Notes: generated by a model not told the origin, from the sequence alone. 64,000 bases of DNA from Diploptera punctata (GCA_030220185.1 JASPKZ010007296.1:724501-788500), one strand, 5' to 3'. Positions 11,316-22,213 are shown, numbered from the stretch's first letter. Numbers and translations are program-made.

Positions 11316-11850
11316 AAGTCAGAGACTCTTGTCGTCCTAACTCCTTTAAAAAAACGTAAAAATGAAAATATGTAAAACTATTATTCTACCAGTTATATTA
11401 TATGCATGCGAAACATGGACTCTTACTTTAGGGGAAGAAAGGAGATTACGAGTATTTGAGAATAAAGTTCTTAGGAAAATTTTTGGACCAAAGAGAGATG
11501 AACAGACAGGTGAATGGAGAATACTACATATCAGTGAACTACGTGGACTTTATAGGAAGCCAGATATAATAAGAACAGTTAAGTCTCGTATACTGCGATG
11601 GACAGGGCATGTTGCGCGTATGGGGAATGAAAGATGTGCATGGAAACTTCTTATAGGAAAACCAGAAGGAAAATGCCCATTTGGTAGACCAAGACTGAGG
11701 TGAGAGAATAACATTAACTATGATTTGAGGGAAGCAGATTATACAGGGAATGATTGGAAAACATTAGCTCAGGTTAGGGATGTATGGAGAGCTTATGTCC
11801 GCACGGCCATGAAGCTACAGTTTCGATTGTGCCATTGAGTTAGTTAATTA
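11316..11850 (+). mobile_element. LINE-B 3' copy, 5'-truncated
   Basis: Starts in the region that precedes KIYKTIILPVILYGCETWTL in other copies. The open part 11362-11703 gives VILYACETWTL, KIFGPKRDEQTGEW, LRWTGHVARMGNER and GKCPFGRPRLR. It then hits TGA at 11701-11703, where other copies have TGG (Trp). Reading on in frame gives NNINYDLREADYTGNDWK and WRAYVRTAMK to about 11820. Only the region after the RT remains. Confidence 0.9.
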
Positions 11851-12011
11851 TTACAACACAAGTTCTTGTTTTTTTCCCCTCAGTATCACTTATGTGCTAA
11901 GTATTGATGAAGCGTTATGTTCAGTAAAATTAAATAAGTGTTGAGCCTACAGTAGTGAATGTGATATATTTAGCTGGCGTGTGCAAGTGTTTTTTTTTTC
12001 AATAAGTGCAG

Positions 12012-12490
12012 TATCCCTTTCTGAAAATATAATCCAGATATAATAAGAACAGTTAAGTCTCGTAGACTGCGATGGGCAGGACATGTTGCACGTATGGGGA
12101 ATGAAAGACTTGCATGGAAACTTCTTGTAGGAAAGCCAGAGGGAAATCGCTCACTTGGTAGACGAAGAATGAGGTGGGAGAATAATATTAACTATGATTT
12201 GAGGGAATGATTGGAAAACATTAGCTCAGGATAGGGATGTATGGAGAGCTTATGTCCGCGCGGCCATGAACCTACGGGTTCGATAGTGCCAGTGAGTAAG
12301 TAAGTAAGTAAGTATCCCTTTCTGAAAAAAATGTCCGATAATTCTATGCCAGGTCCTTCCGGAATGTCTCCTGTGAAGAAACATAAACAGAGGAAAGGAT
12401 TTTATTCGGGAGAAATACAGACAATATAAACGTTTATAAAACGTTCTTGAAGGAGAACCCTCACATTGCGATTAGAGATTATTTTTATTG
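12012..12490 (+). pseudogene. Possible N-terminal exon of a transposase-like protein
   Basis: A T-rich run and CAG (to about 12011) look like a splice acceptor. After a LINE-B insertion (12028-12312) an ATG at 12331 opens 32 codons (MSDNSMPGPSGM, then KRKGFYSGEIQTI-type residues) ending in TAA at 12427. One base out of frame the reading continues as NVYKTFLKENPHIAIRDY. This resembles the start of DDE-type transposases or domesticated relatives, with a frameshift. Weak call; no catalytic domain is present. Confidence 0.35.
12028..12312 (+). mobile_element. LINE-B 3' copy with 16-bp target duplication
   Basis: Bounded by TATCCCTTTCTGAAAA at 12012-12027 and 12313-12328. It encodes RRLRWAGHVARMGNERLAWK and a RMRWENNINYDL block, has a short deletion near 12208, and ends in an AGTA repeat (12296-12312). 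A heavily 5'-truncated insertion. Confidence 0.93.
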
Positions 12491-12554
12491 CTATTTATTA
12501 TTAATATTAGTATTATTTATTTTTATTATATTATTGGTATTATTATATTATTAT
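12482..12554. repeat. ATT-rich low-complexity tract (left part)
   Basis: Imperfect ATT/TTA triplet tract. It continues at 12899-13070 on the other side of the SINE-1 insertion, so one tract was probably the target. Confidence 0.8.
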
Positions 12555-12897
12555 GTCCCGCGCCGTAGCCGAGCGGTTAAGGTAGGAAGCCTTGGCGCAG
12601 AGCTACGGGACTTGCGCTGGTTCGAGTCTCCATGGGGGAAGAAATTTTCTCATGGTATTTCGGCCAGTATGGGACCGGTGCCCACCCAGCATCGTGAGGC
12701 AATTGGATAGCTACAATAAGTAGCGGCTCCAGGTTGAGAAACCAGCTATAACGGCTGGGGGACTCGACATGCTAACCACAGTCACCCCTACACTGGCTGT
12801 TGATCATCTACCTCTGTGATTGACACATGTGGATGTGAAGGGCCAGCAGCCGGCTGGTAAAAGGGCAACCGCTGAAAAGTGGAAAGACCCTCAATCG
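12555..12897 (+). mobile_element. SINE-1 copy, full length
   Basis: It carries the same head and body as the copy at 7012, starting GTCCCGCGCCGTAGCC and ending AGACCCTCAATCGG. The flanking ATT-rich sequence gives an apparent ATTATATTATTAT duplication, but low complexity makes its exact length uncertain. Confidence 0.93.
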
Positions 12898-12898
12898 G

Positions 12899-13063
12899 AT
12901 TATATTATTATTATTGGTATTTATTATTATTATTAGTAATTTATTATTATTATTATTGGTATTCATTATTAGTATTAGCATTATTTATTATTATTATTAG
13001 TAATAGTAGTAGTAGTATTATTACTATTATATTATCTTATTATTATTATCATTTTTAATTTCA
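12899..13063. repeat. ATT-rich low-complexity tract (right part)
   Basis: Imperfect ATT/AGT triplet repeats, continuing the tract at 12482-12554. Confidence 0.8.
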
Positions 13064-13078
13064 TTATTATTGTCAGTA

Positions 13079-13419
13079 GTCCCGCGCCGTAGCCGAGTGG
13101 TTAAGGCAGGAAGCCTTGACGCAGAGCTACGGGACTTGCGCTGGTTCGAGTCTCCATGGGGGAAGAAATTTTCTCATGGTATTTCGGCCAGTATGGGATC
13201 GGTGCCCACCCAGCATCGTGATGCATTTGGGTAGCTACAATAAGTAGCGGCTCCAGGTTGAGAAAAGCAGCTATAAACGGCTGGGGGACTCGACATGCTG
13301 GCCACATGTCACCCCTACACTGGCTGATTACCATCTACCTCTGTGATTGACACATGTGGATGTGAGGCCAGCAGCCGGCTGGTAGGCTAAGGGCCTTGTA
13401 GGCCTGTCGCGCCAGGAGT
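13079..13419 (+). mobile_element. SINE-1 copy, full length
   Basis: A 341-bp copy bounded by the 15-bp repeat TTATTATTGTCAGTA (13064-13078 and 13420-13434). The head has GTAGCCGAGTGGTTAAGG and GGTTCGAGTCTCC. The 3' end is AAGGGCCTTGTAGGCCTGTC then GCGCCAGGAG, different from the AGACCCTCAATCGG end of the copies at 7012 and 12555, so SINE-1 has at least two 3'-end types. Confidence 0.95.
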
Positions 13420-13434
13420 TTATTATTGTCAGTA

Positions 13435-14479
13435 TTGCATTTCATCGTTGTTAATCAAATATGTTATGAAATCGTAATTGCGTGTCGATGTACTCGTAAG
13501 GTTTATCCGCTTGTGAAGCGCGCTTTTTCGCCGTTACAACCACTGTTTACATCTGCTCCGTAGACATCTGGAACCGACTATAGTCAGTCTTCAGTTAATA
13601 CACAATCACAAATTGGAACTTACAAAGTCTGCTACATTTACAGTAACATATAACTTTTGTTTTTAGCTTGAAATAATCTTAATTACCTCAACATTCCAGA
13701 GGAGCAAGTCCATTGCAACATATTTAGGGGTGTTATTTTGTACCACTGTTGTTGAAGAGGTTATATATAGTTCATGTTAAAATGTATAAGTCATTAAACA
13801 TAATGTTAAATAAAACTGTAACATTGCAAACATATAAAGTGCTTTATGAATTCTAATCGAAATTCCAGTTTCAACAAGGCTTCGGCCATAAACATCTCGT
13901 TAATAAAACTCATTGTGATGCAAATAACTAGAATCCGTCCAATAATTATTAATAATCAGACCTAGCGGATTCTACACCAAAACAAGCGCTACAAGGTAGG
14001 TACGGTAGGTACTAAAAGGAGTAGTGAGAGAGGTGGGGAGTAGTATGCTGTTCTGCGCAGTATCGTCCGATTACTATACAACTGTGTAATATTTGTATAC
14101 GTACAGGGATAAATAATATATTCATTTCAGCTCTTATACACGTATTACATGTATTGGAGTTAAAAGTCTGCATTGTATAGTTTATGTTTGTTTCTCTGTG
14201 TTTGCTAGATCGAAAATACTACATAGTGTTTGTTTTACCTAATTTTACAATTGTAATTGCCTGCTGTATTATACAATTTTTGTCGCAGCTAATTATACCT
14301 GGTCCCGACTTGACGTTGTGTTCCTATTGCTCCAGTCCCTCGTCCATTCAAGTATTGTTTTACATCGTTTTTACACTCAGGTCATCCTCCACTTGAAGGT
14401 TGCGGGGTAGTACTGTTACAATAATAATAATAGAATTAATAACTAGTATGGCAAAAGTAGTGTGATATCACCACACGTC
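13435..14479. other. No recognisable feature
   Basis: AT-rich, no supported gene or repeat. Confidence 0.4.
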
Positions 14480-14752
14480 TTAAGAAGACCCTTGGGGTTG
14501 TAGCAGGTTAATGCTCTCACCTTTCTGGACAACCGGCACGAGATGCCAGCCGGATTGTCAGCCCTGCGTGACGACAGCATTTACCCCCAAAACCACGTTC
14601 GGTACTTATTTTGTTAGAGGCTAAGTCAACCCTAGTGTCATGAACAGCCAGAAATTTTAGGCTAGTTTAAAAATCCTGAACTCATCAAGAATGGAACCCT
14701 GATCTTCCTGTTTGCAGCGTATTGTCTTAAACCAGTATGCTACGATGCAACG
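14480..14752 (-). mobile_element. SINE-3 copy, diverged
   Basis: Reverse orientation. The left part has TTGTCAGCCCTGCGTGACG and GTTAGAGGCTAAGTC. The right end is the complement of the tRNA-like head, with an eroded B box (GGAACCCTGATC). About as long as the complete copy at 53595 but more mutated. Confidence 0.8.
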
Positions 14753-15038
14753 TGTCCCGTATGTCGACTGTTTGTGCGATAACCAGTGTATATATTATCA
14801 ATTATGATAAGTAAGTTTGAATGAATGGAATTTTTATTATTTTCTAGGATTTGTCATATATTTATAAATTGTGTTTACATTTTATTGGAAACATGAGACA
14901 GCTTTTTTTACACGCTATGCGGAACTGACATTGAATACAACTACTTTGCATTAAGTTTTGTTAAATTTGTCCATTTCTAAGACCATCAATAAACTAAATA
15001 GAATGAACGTTGATGAGGCAAAATTTAAGTTTAAAATA

Positions 15039-15499
15039 AATAATAGTTTTAAAAAACTAAAAGAACACGCTTTATTAGAAAACTAAAAAATGAAAAATAA
15101 TTTTAATTTCCAATACGCTTGGTATAAAATAAAGTGGTCAACAAAAAAATCATCTCCAACACATATAGAATAAAATTAGAGTTATCAACAAAAAGAAAAT
15201 AATTTTACCATCAAAAGCGTGGGGTGCTCTATATCAATTAATATATTTGATAATAAACAGATATTGGTAAAAGTAAGCTCTCTAAGAAGAAAATGTAAAA
15301 ATCATAAAAAGCACCCCACGCTTTTGATGGTAAAATTATTTTCTTTTTGTTGATAACTCTAATTTTATTCTATATGTGTTGGAGATGATTTTTTTGTTGA
15401 CCACTTTATTTTATCCCAAGCGTATTGGAAATTAAAATTATTTTTCATTTTTTAGTTTTCTAATAAAGCGTGTTCTTTTAGTTTTTTAAAACTATTATT
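15039..15499. repeat. Foldback inverted repeat, 189-bp arms
   Basis: Arms 15039-15227 and 15311-15499 are near-perfect reverse complements around an 83-base AT-rich loop. The outer ends read AATAATAGTTTTAAAAAAC and its complement. The inner ends are GCGTGGGGTGC and GCACCCCACGC. Confidence 0.93.
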
Positions 15500-15614
15500 T
15501 ATTTTTTATTTTTTAGTTTTAATATTTTACAGAATAAGATAAAAATGTAAATATCTTTAAATTCGATACTATTGTAGTATGAGCTAAAAGTAATACTCTT
15601 CTATAAAAAAAAAC

Positions 15615-15700
15615 CCTCCCAGCCGGATTTGAACCAGCGACGTATGGATTACTGAAATTATATACCACTAAGAGTTCACTGCTCTACCAACTGAGCTCTT
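15615..15700 (-). other. tRNA(Tyr)-like Pol III module
   Basis: On the minus strand GAGCTCAGTTGGTAGAGCAG (A box) and GCTGGTTCAAATCCGGC (B box) are followed by GGGAGGG and a T run that could terminate Pol III. No matching 5' acceptor strand was found. The same module is at 8935-9015. Confidence 0.65.
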
Positions 15701-15760
15701 ACAACGATTGACTAAAAACTCGACAAGTCCGCAACCTATTATACCAGTTTTCATTTTTTT

Positions 15761-16260
15761 TGATTTTCGGATGATTCTGGCCAGGATTTTAGAAACAAAA
15801 TATGAAATTATTGTATTGTCACGGGTCCTCTACACGTATACAAAGTTTCAAGTCGATCCAATGTTTCTAAGTGGGTGAAAATCGCGTTGAAAGATTCCGT
15901 TACATTGATACAAAAACACGTTTTTTGATTTTCTGATGATTATGGCCAGGATTTTAGAAAATAAATATGAAATTATTGTATTGTCACGGGTCCTCTACAA
16001 GTATACAAAGTTTCAAGTCGATCCAATGTTTCTAAGTGGGTGAAAATCGCGTTGAAAGATTCCGTTACATTGATACAAAAACACTTTTTTTGATTTTCTG
16101 ATGATTATGGCCAGGATTTTAGAAAATAAATATGAAATTATTGTATTGTCACGGGTCCTCTACAAGTATACAAAGTTTCAAGTCGATCCGATGATTTTAA
16201 GTGGGTGAAAATCACGTTGAAAGATTCCGTTACATAGATAGATAGATAGATAGATACAGG
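15761..16260. repeat. 165-bp tandem repeat, three units, plus GATA run
   Basis: Units start at 15761, 15926 and 16091, exactly 165 bases apart, each with TGATTTTC.GATGATT, TTGTCACGGGTCCTCTACA and AAGTCGATCC. The third runs into a GATA microsatellite (about 16236-16256). Confidence 0.95.
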
Positions 16261-16290
16261 TCAAGCTAATATAAAGCGTGTAAAAATGAC

Positions 16291-17160
16291 AATTAGTAAG
16301 CCTATAGTTTAAATAACATCTTTAATCTGGTTTTGCCTCCTTAAAATAAATTATATTCACGCTTAAATTCTGCGCACTTACATTACTTCCATTCTGTAGA
16401 ATTGCATAAGAGGAAAACATACAAAATCGCTAGCGCTTTTATGTTTCAGTTATTAAGTAACACATGAAGTACATTTCGAAATTAGATAATTTTAGGGCAT
16501 GTTGCAGTAACACCTATGATACTGTACACAGCGATAAGAAATAATAAAAAAACACTCTAAAACTATCCATCATAGCTCTTGACCTCAAAATCCATTTATG
16601 AAACCTGTTACTTAATTTTCATTTATTTTTGTCACATTGTAATGTCGCTAAATTATTTTTTAAACTTATTTATATCAGCTAGCGCAGAGGTTCCAAACCT
16701 TTAATTTGGCGAAATACTAAACATTCACGGAACAGGCAACTCTTGCCTAAACCAGGAAGTGAAGAAGACTAAACATTCACTGCACATAATGCAATGTTCG
16801 GTGCAAGTTCGGCAACATTGAGACGCCATGAATTAATGTGAAAATTGGCGAAATAAATCAAGATGCGACACACGAAATGCGGCTACCCCGCTTATGTCCG
16901 CCAGACCCTGTTAATATTAACATAGGAAACACGCAGCTGGCGGGGAACGAAGGCAAAAATTCAATTAACCGTAACATTTTTAATTCAACAATTACATAAA
17001 TAAGCTAATTATCGCAACCATGACGGTTCGGCAGCTATATATAGACTATATGTGTGTGTGTTATATTGTAGATTTTCGTGAATAGGCCTATAAGTATGAT
17101 TAAAAAAGTTTTCTTGGGTTTTCCATGACGCGGAAAATACAAGAAAACTTTCTTACTCAT
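16291..17160. other. No recognisable feature
   Basis: AT-rich. An imperfect palindrome around 17105-17155 (AAAGTTTTCTTGGG and its rough complement CAAGAAAACTTTCTT) is the only structure seen. Confidence 0.4.
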
Positions 17161-17167
17161 ATAGGCC

Positions 17168-17218
<51 letters not shown>

Positions 17219-17230
17219 TGTTGTTGTTGG
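17168..17230. repeat. TA/TG microsatellite
   Basis: TA dinucleotides pass directly into TG dinucleotides, then a short TTG run. Confidence 0.95.
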
Positions 17231-17333
17231 GCCTATTAATGGAAAGTATGAAGCTCGCTCTTTGCAGCTTTTTATTTATAATAGTTGTATTGTAGGTATG
17301 TTATTCAATTTTATATTTGTGTATATGTGTGAC

Positions 17334-17540
17334 ATGCATGTAAACTTCTTGTAGGAAAACCTGAGGGAAAACGCCCAGTTGGTAGACCAAGAATGAGGTG
17401 GGAGAATAATATGAACTATGATTTGATGTAAGTAGATTATACAAGGGATGATTGGAAAACATTAGCTCAGGATAGGGATGCATGGAGAGCTTATGTCCGC
17501 GCGGTCATGAACCTACGGGTCCGATAGTCCCAATGAGTTA
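17334..17540 (+). mobile_element. LINE-B 3' copy with 13-bp target duplication
   Basis: Bounded by GTATATGTGTGAC at 17321-17333 and 17541-17553. It encodes KLLVGKPEGKRPVGRPRMRW, a NNMNYDLM stretch with one stop, and DAWRAYVRAVMNLRVR before the terminal stop. Only about 200 bp of the element is present. Confidence 0.93.
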
Positions 17541-17768
17541 GTATATGTGTGACTGAGGCAAAGTTGTTCTGTTTTTAGTATATTTGCTGATTGTAGTTTT
17601 TCTATATTGTTCTTTGCATCCCTCATTGTAGAGTAAGACATATCTGTCACTAGCAGCAGCGATTCTTGTGAACTCTGGTCCTAATTAGAAATTGATATTT
17701 GAATATTCCATCTCAGCAATTGCTCCGCTGGGTTAATTTGGAATTTTGAAAATCAATTTTGATCGATA

Positions 17769-18292
17769 ATTTAAATATCTTGGATATTATCTCTCTATCT
17801 GGGATGAAAAGGATATCCCTGAAAAAGTTACTAGTTATAATAAAAGTTTGGGAATTATTAATCAAGTTATGAAACCATCCCTTGTACAAAAAAACACCAG
17901 ATTACGTTTATATAACACTTTGGCTAGACCAGTGTTGACCTATGGTAGTGAAGCATGGACACTAAAAAAACAACATGAAAGCAGAATAACGGCTTGTGAA
18001 ATGAGATTCATGCGCAGAACAGCGGGTTACACCAGATGGGATCGGAAAAGGAACACCGATATCTTAAAAGAATTGAAGACTACGCCAATTTTGGAATATA
18101 TTAAACAGTACCAACTAAATTGGAAACACCATCTTGAAAGAATGAGTTCAAATCGGATCCCCAAAGCTGTTTATAATTATATACCAAGAGGACGAAGATC
18201 ACTGGGCCGTCCTATGAAACGCTGGAGGGAAAATTTTCTATAGGATCGTAACAGGCCTTGGCCTAATACTTGGAAGGAAGAAGAAGAAGAAG
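17769..18292 (+). mobile_element. LINE-C 3' copy with 14-bp target duplication
   Basis: Bounded by AATTTTGATCGATA at 17755-17768 and 18293-18306. It starts at the FKYLGY segment after the RT and stays open from 17848 to 18243: RLYNTLARPVLTYGSEAWTL, EMRFMRRTAGYTRWDRKRN, then a RRSLGRPMKRWRENFL end. The 3' UTR is about 35 bases and finishes in a GAA run. No catalytic RT residues are included. Confidence 0.95.
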
Positions 18293-18329
18293 AATTTTGA
18301 TCGATATGGGGTTTATTTATTAATGGTGG

Positions 18330-18530
18330 AACATAAGGAGCTTTCCGGCATTTACCTTTTCGCTAAGGAAACCACCAAACTTTAGGACAGGACAGACCCT
18401 GGGCCTTAAGCTTATTTTTAAAAAAATATATATAACCCTGTTATTAGCAGCGGCTGCGGCTGACTCACATTGAGAACTCTCTAGAATTTGCTGCAAGAGC
18501 CAGGAAAACCCCAGAAAATATGATTAGAGC
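18330..18530 (+). repeat. Unclassified short repeat, partner of 3440-3600
   Basis: It shares CCGGCATTTACC and AGGAAACC blocks with 3440-3600. Diverged, class unknown. Confidence 0.35.
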
Positions 18531-18570
18531 GATGTTGACTCTACAACATTGTATCCTAAACTAAACTCCA

Positions 18571-18630
18571 GCCGGCCTCATGTCCACATGTGTTAATCAT
18601 CTTCTGGGCCTGTCGCGCTATGGAGTTACG
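18571..18630 (+). mobile_element. SINE-1 3' end fragment
   Basis: CATGTCCACATGTGTTAATC followed by GGGCCTGTCGCGC and GGAGTT matches the SINE-1 3' end seen at 13419 and 19903. Confidence 0.65.
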
Positions 18631-18702
18631 TGTAAACGTGAGCTAAACTCAAATTCGTAGAACGAAATAGCAACCTTTAAGATTACTAAATTAAAATCGT
18701 AA

Positions 18703-19059
18703 TTACATTAATCGTTCACTAAGATTAACTAGTTCATATACACGGTTATAGACAGAGGAACGTTCACTAAGATTAACTAGTTCATATACACGGTTATAGA
18801 CAGAGGAACGTTCACTAAGATTAACTAGTTCATATACACGGTTATAGACAGAGGAAAATAATGGGCATACGCGAACCGCACACTCTGGTAAATTATCTTT
18901 TAGGTTTACTTTTAAGGGAAGCGTGACAGTAAAAAGGGCAACATCCCCTGCGCTAGGATAACCATGAGGAATACTCATGCAACTGCACCTTGAAACACTT
19001 ATTTTTTCACGAAGCGTTGTATTTCGAAATATTACCATGTTGACCAAATGTGACACCAT
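18703..19059 (-). CDS. Uncertain 118-codon ORF with three 16-residue repeats
   Basis: An open frame whose C-terminal half is three exact copies of a 16-residue unit (SSVYNRVYELVNLSER), produced by a 48-bp tandem repeat at 18713-18856. The first 70 residues resemble nothing I recognise. Since 48 is a multiple of three, any tandem copy would stay in frame, so the repeat does not prove coding. No promoter, splice sites or neighbours support a gene. Confidence 0.25.
   Translation of the reverse strand: MVSHLVNMVIFRNTTLREKISVSRCSCMSIPHGYPSAGDVALFTVTLPLKVNLKDNLPECAVRVCPLFSSVYNRVYELVNLSERSSVYNRVYELVNLSERSSVYNRVYELVNLSERLM
18713..18856. repeat. Exact 48-bp tandem repeat, three units
   Basis: Units start at 18713, 18761 and 18809 with CGTTCACTAAGATTAACTAG and end GACAGAGGAA. 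The three copies are identical, which points to recent expansion. Confidence 0.97.
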
Positions 19060-19551
19060 TATCTGCAGAGTTTGTTATCTGAAGTTAGATATTGACGTTC
19101 TGTAATCCGTGCAGATAGTTGGATATCTCCTCCCTAACCTTGACCTTTCTAGCAAAAATCTACGAAAAAATAATTGCACAATATATGTGATTAAGAAGTT
19201 ACAGTGTGATAATGTTGCAATCTATAATTCCATTGAGTCACGTGTGCGCTTTTGTTTTCTTTTGTCTTTTTTAATATTATATTGATTAATGGGGAAATCA
19301 TATCATTCCATTTCCGAGATATAAAGATAGGCTATTACTTGAAAGAGATAAGTTTCGACAGGTGCAGAAATATTAGCGTTATATAAGCTAGTGGTGGATT
19401 TGCATTAATGTATTCATAGAATATTCGAAAGAAAATGTATCTAAGATACTAGTATACCGAGTGTAATTAAATTCAGTTTTCAAACTTGGGACGATGGAAG
19501 AAATCAAAACAAACGTTTTTTATTACATCACCATGAGCCTGAAACAATATA
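19060..19551. other. No recognisable feature
   Basis: AT-rich spacer, nothing supported. Confidence 0.4.
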
Positions 19552-19560
19552 TATGCCTTA

Positions 19561-19903
19561 GTCCCGCGCCGTAGCCGAGTGGTTAAGGCAAGAAGCCTTG
19601 GCGCAGAGCTACGGGAGTTGCGCTGGTTCGAGTCCCCATGGGGGAAGAAATTTTCTCATGGAATTTCGGCCAGTATGGGATCGGTGCCCAACCAGCATTG
19701 TGAGGCATTTGGGTAGCTACAATAAGTAGCGACTCCAGGTTGAGAAGACGAGCTATAACAGCTGGGGGACCCGACGTGCTGACCACATGTCACCCCTACA
19801 CTGGCTAGATGATCGTCTACCTCTGCGATTAACACATGTGGATGTGAGGCCGGCTGGTAGGCCAAGGGCCTTCTAGATCTGTCGCGCTTGGAGTTAAAAA
19901 ATG
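19561..19903 (+). mobile_element. SINE-1 copy, full length
   Basis: It is bounded by TATGCCTTA (19552-19560 and 19904-19912). The head has GTAGCCGAGTGGTTAAGG and GGTTCGAGTCCCC. The 3' end is the GTCGCGC..GGAGTT type, like the copy at 13079. Confidence 0.92.
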
Positions 19904-19912
19904 TATGCCTTA

Positions 19913-20806
19913 CGGTTGCATTTTGTTGCATCCATTCTTTCATTCTTATGTCATTGTCCTTGGTTTTTGTTCTGTTACTCCTGCCTTTTGGCACTCCATG
20001 TCCTTATTGTCTTAACTAGTTTTGTATTTTCCATGTAGCCAGTATGTCCATTCTATTTTGTTTTTCGATTAATTATCAACCTGTTTATAGGTTATATAGG
20101 CCTATATGTGCTGGCTGTAGCATTATTACCGCATATACTAATTAATTATTGCACTGTTAGCCAATAGCATAGAATCCATATATATATTAAAGTAATGAAT
20201 TAACAATCAGAATGTATTTATATTATATTATGAAAGGAAATTGCGTACTGGACACTCTAATATATAATAATAATTACATGTGGATATTCAAGTTGAAACA
20301 GGCAGGGCGTTGAGTTTGGATAATATTACTTACCATCCCCCAGTCTAATACAGGGGCGTCGAGTCAAGATAAGATTACTCTCCATCCCCTAGTTGAATAC
20401 CGTAAGATAACATGGCTGGAAAATTCCAGTCTTCATACGTAACTTTAGAAGAGATATGTCCTTATTTGGAAATGAGGAAGAGATATGTCCTTATTTGGAA
20501 ATGAGGGTAATACATTCCAACTCAGCGTCCATGCCACGCCCGCTTATCAGAGGGTTTATAATGGCTGATGCCCTTGGCATCAGGGCTTATTCTTCATGGT
20601 TCCGACCTCGTCTCTATGACAGTTAGAGACACAATATTGTAACTTTTTAATCATCGTCTTTAATAAATATATTAAATCAAGTTCTGCATTCACTGGAGTT
20701 CTTGGGTTCACAACGAATCCTACCTTCAAATTGTCTGATCTACCCGAGGGCCAGGTCACGACATATAGGCTATTTCCTAATATTTCAACTTATTACTTTA
20801 TCTTTT
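19913..20806. other. Spacer with small tandem duplications
   Basis: Two features only: a 29-bp unit (AAGAGATATGTCCTTATTTG then GAAATGAGG) duplicated head-to-tail around 20449-20507, and an imperfect ~60-bp duplication around 20300-20400 (CATCCCCCAGTCTAATAC and CATCCCCTAGTTGAATAC). No gene recognised. Confidence 0.6.
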
Positions 20807-21092
20807 GGGGCACCCCGTAGCGTATTTGGTTATGGAAACACGCTACAAGCCGGAAGCCGGGAGTTCGAGTCTAGGTGGGATCAGGAATTTAAATTCACCA
20901 AAAACATTTTGGCCCTGGGTCGAATCAATCTCTAACGGAACTGACTACAAAACGCGTTAGGGGGATAAAGGCGGCCGTCACGCAGGGCTGATAATCCGAC
21001 TGACATCAAGTGCCAATCGCCTAGAATAATGGGAGCCTTATCCTTCTACTATCCAAGGGCTTCCTAAGATCTGTAGTGGGATCACTTTACCT
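20807..21092 (+). mobile_element. SINE-3 copy
   Basis: Forward copy with a tRNA-like head (CCGTAGCGTATTTGGTTATG, then GGGAGTTCGAGTC) and body blocks TGACATCAAGTGCC and GCGGCCGTCACGCAGGGCTG. The ACTTTATCTTT left of it and ACTTTATTTTT right of it look like a mutated target duplication. Confidence 0.85.
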
Positions 21093-21354
21093 TTACTTTA
21101 TTTTTCTCTACATTATCATCTCACTAGTTTCATTTATTTATTTGGTTCTGTGCATCCACGACTGTAGGCCAGCACTGGTCTTACAACAGATTTATAAATC
21201 CAAGTCTTACTTTATTTTCGTAAATTTTTGCTATTCCATTTAATGGTCATTCAACTGCCAGCAATTGTATTCGTCATGATTGCCTGTTAAAACGTGTTAT
21301 TTAATAACAAAATCAGGTTATTGTAGTGCATAGGCATGCATATATATATACACA

Positions 21355-21590
21355 TAGGCTAGAGGTCACACTTGTAATTACAGTTCATAAGGTCAGACCA
21401 CAGGATTTTTTTTTCTTAAAGGGTATTATTATTGCTGTCGTCATTCAAGGTCTGGATTTAAGTTAAGTTAAGTTTAAGTACTCTTCTACCTCTTCATTAC
21501 CACTTGTTACGTAACTCCTCCTTCCAGGCGGCCCAACTTAAGAAGTGTAATTCCGACTATGTCAGGAGAGAATACGAGAAATGCCATAAA
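21355..21590 (+). mobile_element. SINE-4 copy, diverged
   Basis: Contains GGCTAGAGGTCACACTTG, CAGTTCATAAGGTC, a T run and then TTAAGTTAAGTTTAAGTACTC, in the same order as 44111-44335. It ends in GGCGGCCCAACTTAAGAAG, a block also seen at 49310. The B box is lost. Confidence 0.6.
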
Positions 21591-21916
21591 GACAAACTGT
21601 TAGCATTGGTTAAAATAAATATAATATGCATATTATCAACTACTTACATAAATTATCTTCCACTATATCTTCGATTACATGCCAAGATGCCAACATGTTT
21701 TGTTTCTTCTATTGCGACATGTAGGCCCTACTGACATTCGGCGCTACAACCTACATCGTTATATCAGGTGATTTTTTCCCAGAAATTAACAGTCAATCAG
21801 ACTATCAGTTAAATCACTCTATGATGTTTGCCTTAAGTTAGATTTGGTTATTAGGTTAGCTAGTGTTACAAAAATATACTCTTCTTAATGACGTCGGAAT
21901 CCTCTAAAAAAAAAAC

Positions 21917-22213
21917 TCCTGGCGCGACAGGCCTACAAGGCCCTTAGCCTACCAGCCGGCTGCTGGCCTCACATCCACATGTGTCAATCACAGAGGTAGA
22001 TGATCAACAGCCAGTGTAGGGGGTGACATGTGGTTAGCATATCGAGTCCCCCAGCCGTTATAGCTGGTTTTCTCAACCTGGAGCCGCTACTTATTGTAGC
22101 TACCCAAATGCATCACGATGCTGGGTGGGCACCGGTCCCACACTGCCGAAATACCATGAGAAAATTTCTTCCCCCATGGAGACTCGAACCAGCGCAAGTC
22201 CCGTAGCTCTGCT
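21917..22213 (-). mobile_element. SINE-1 copy, reverse, head truncated
   Basis: It starts CTCCTGGCGCGACAGGCC (complement of the 3' end) and ends at the complement of GCAGAGCTACGGG. The B box complement GACTCGAACCAGCGC is intact but the A box side is missing. Confidence 0.9.

Larger units (their letters stand above)
15027..16290. mobile_element. Composite foldback / tRNA-like element, copy 2
   Basis: It has the same ends and order of modules as 7643-9440 but no LINE-like coding piece. It holds foldback arms (15039-15499), an antisense tRNA-like module (about 15615-15700), three 165-bp tandem units and a GATA run, and ends ACAGGTCAAGCTAATATAAA. The simpler order suggests this is closer to the basic form of the element. 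Confidence 0.8.
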
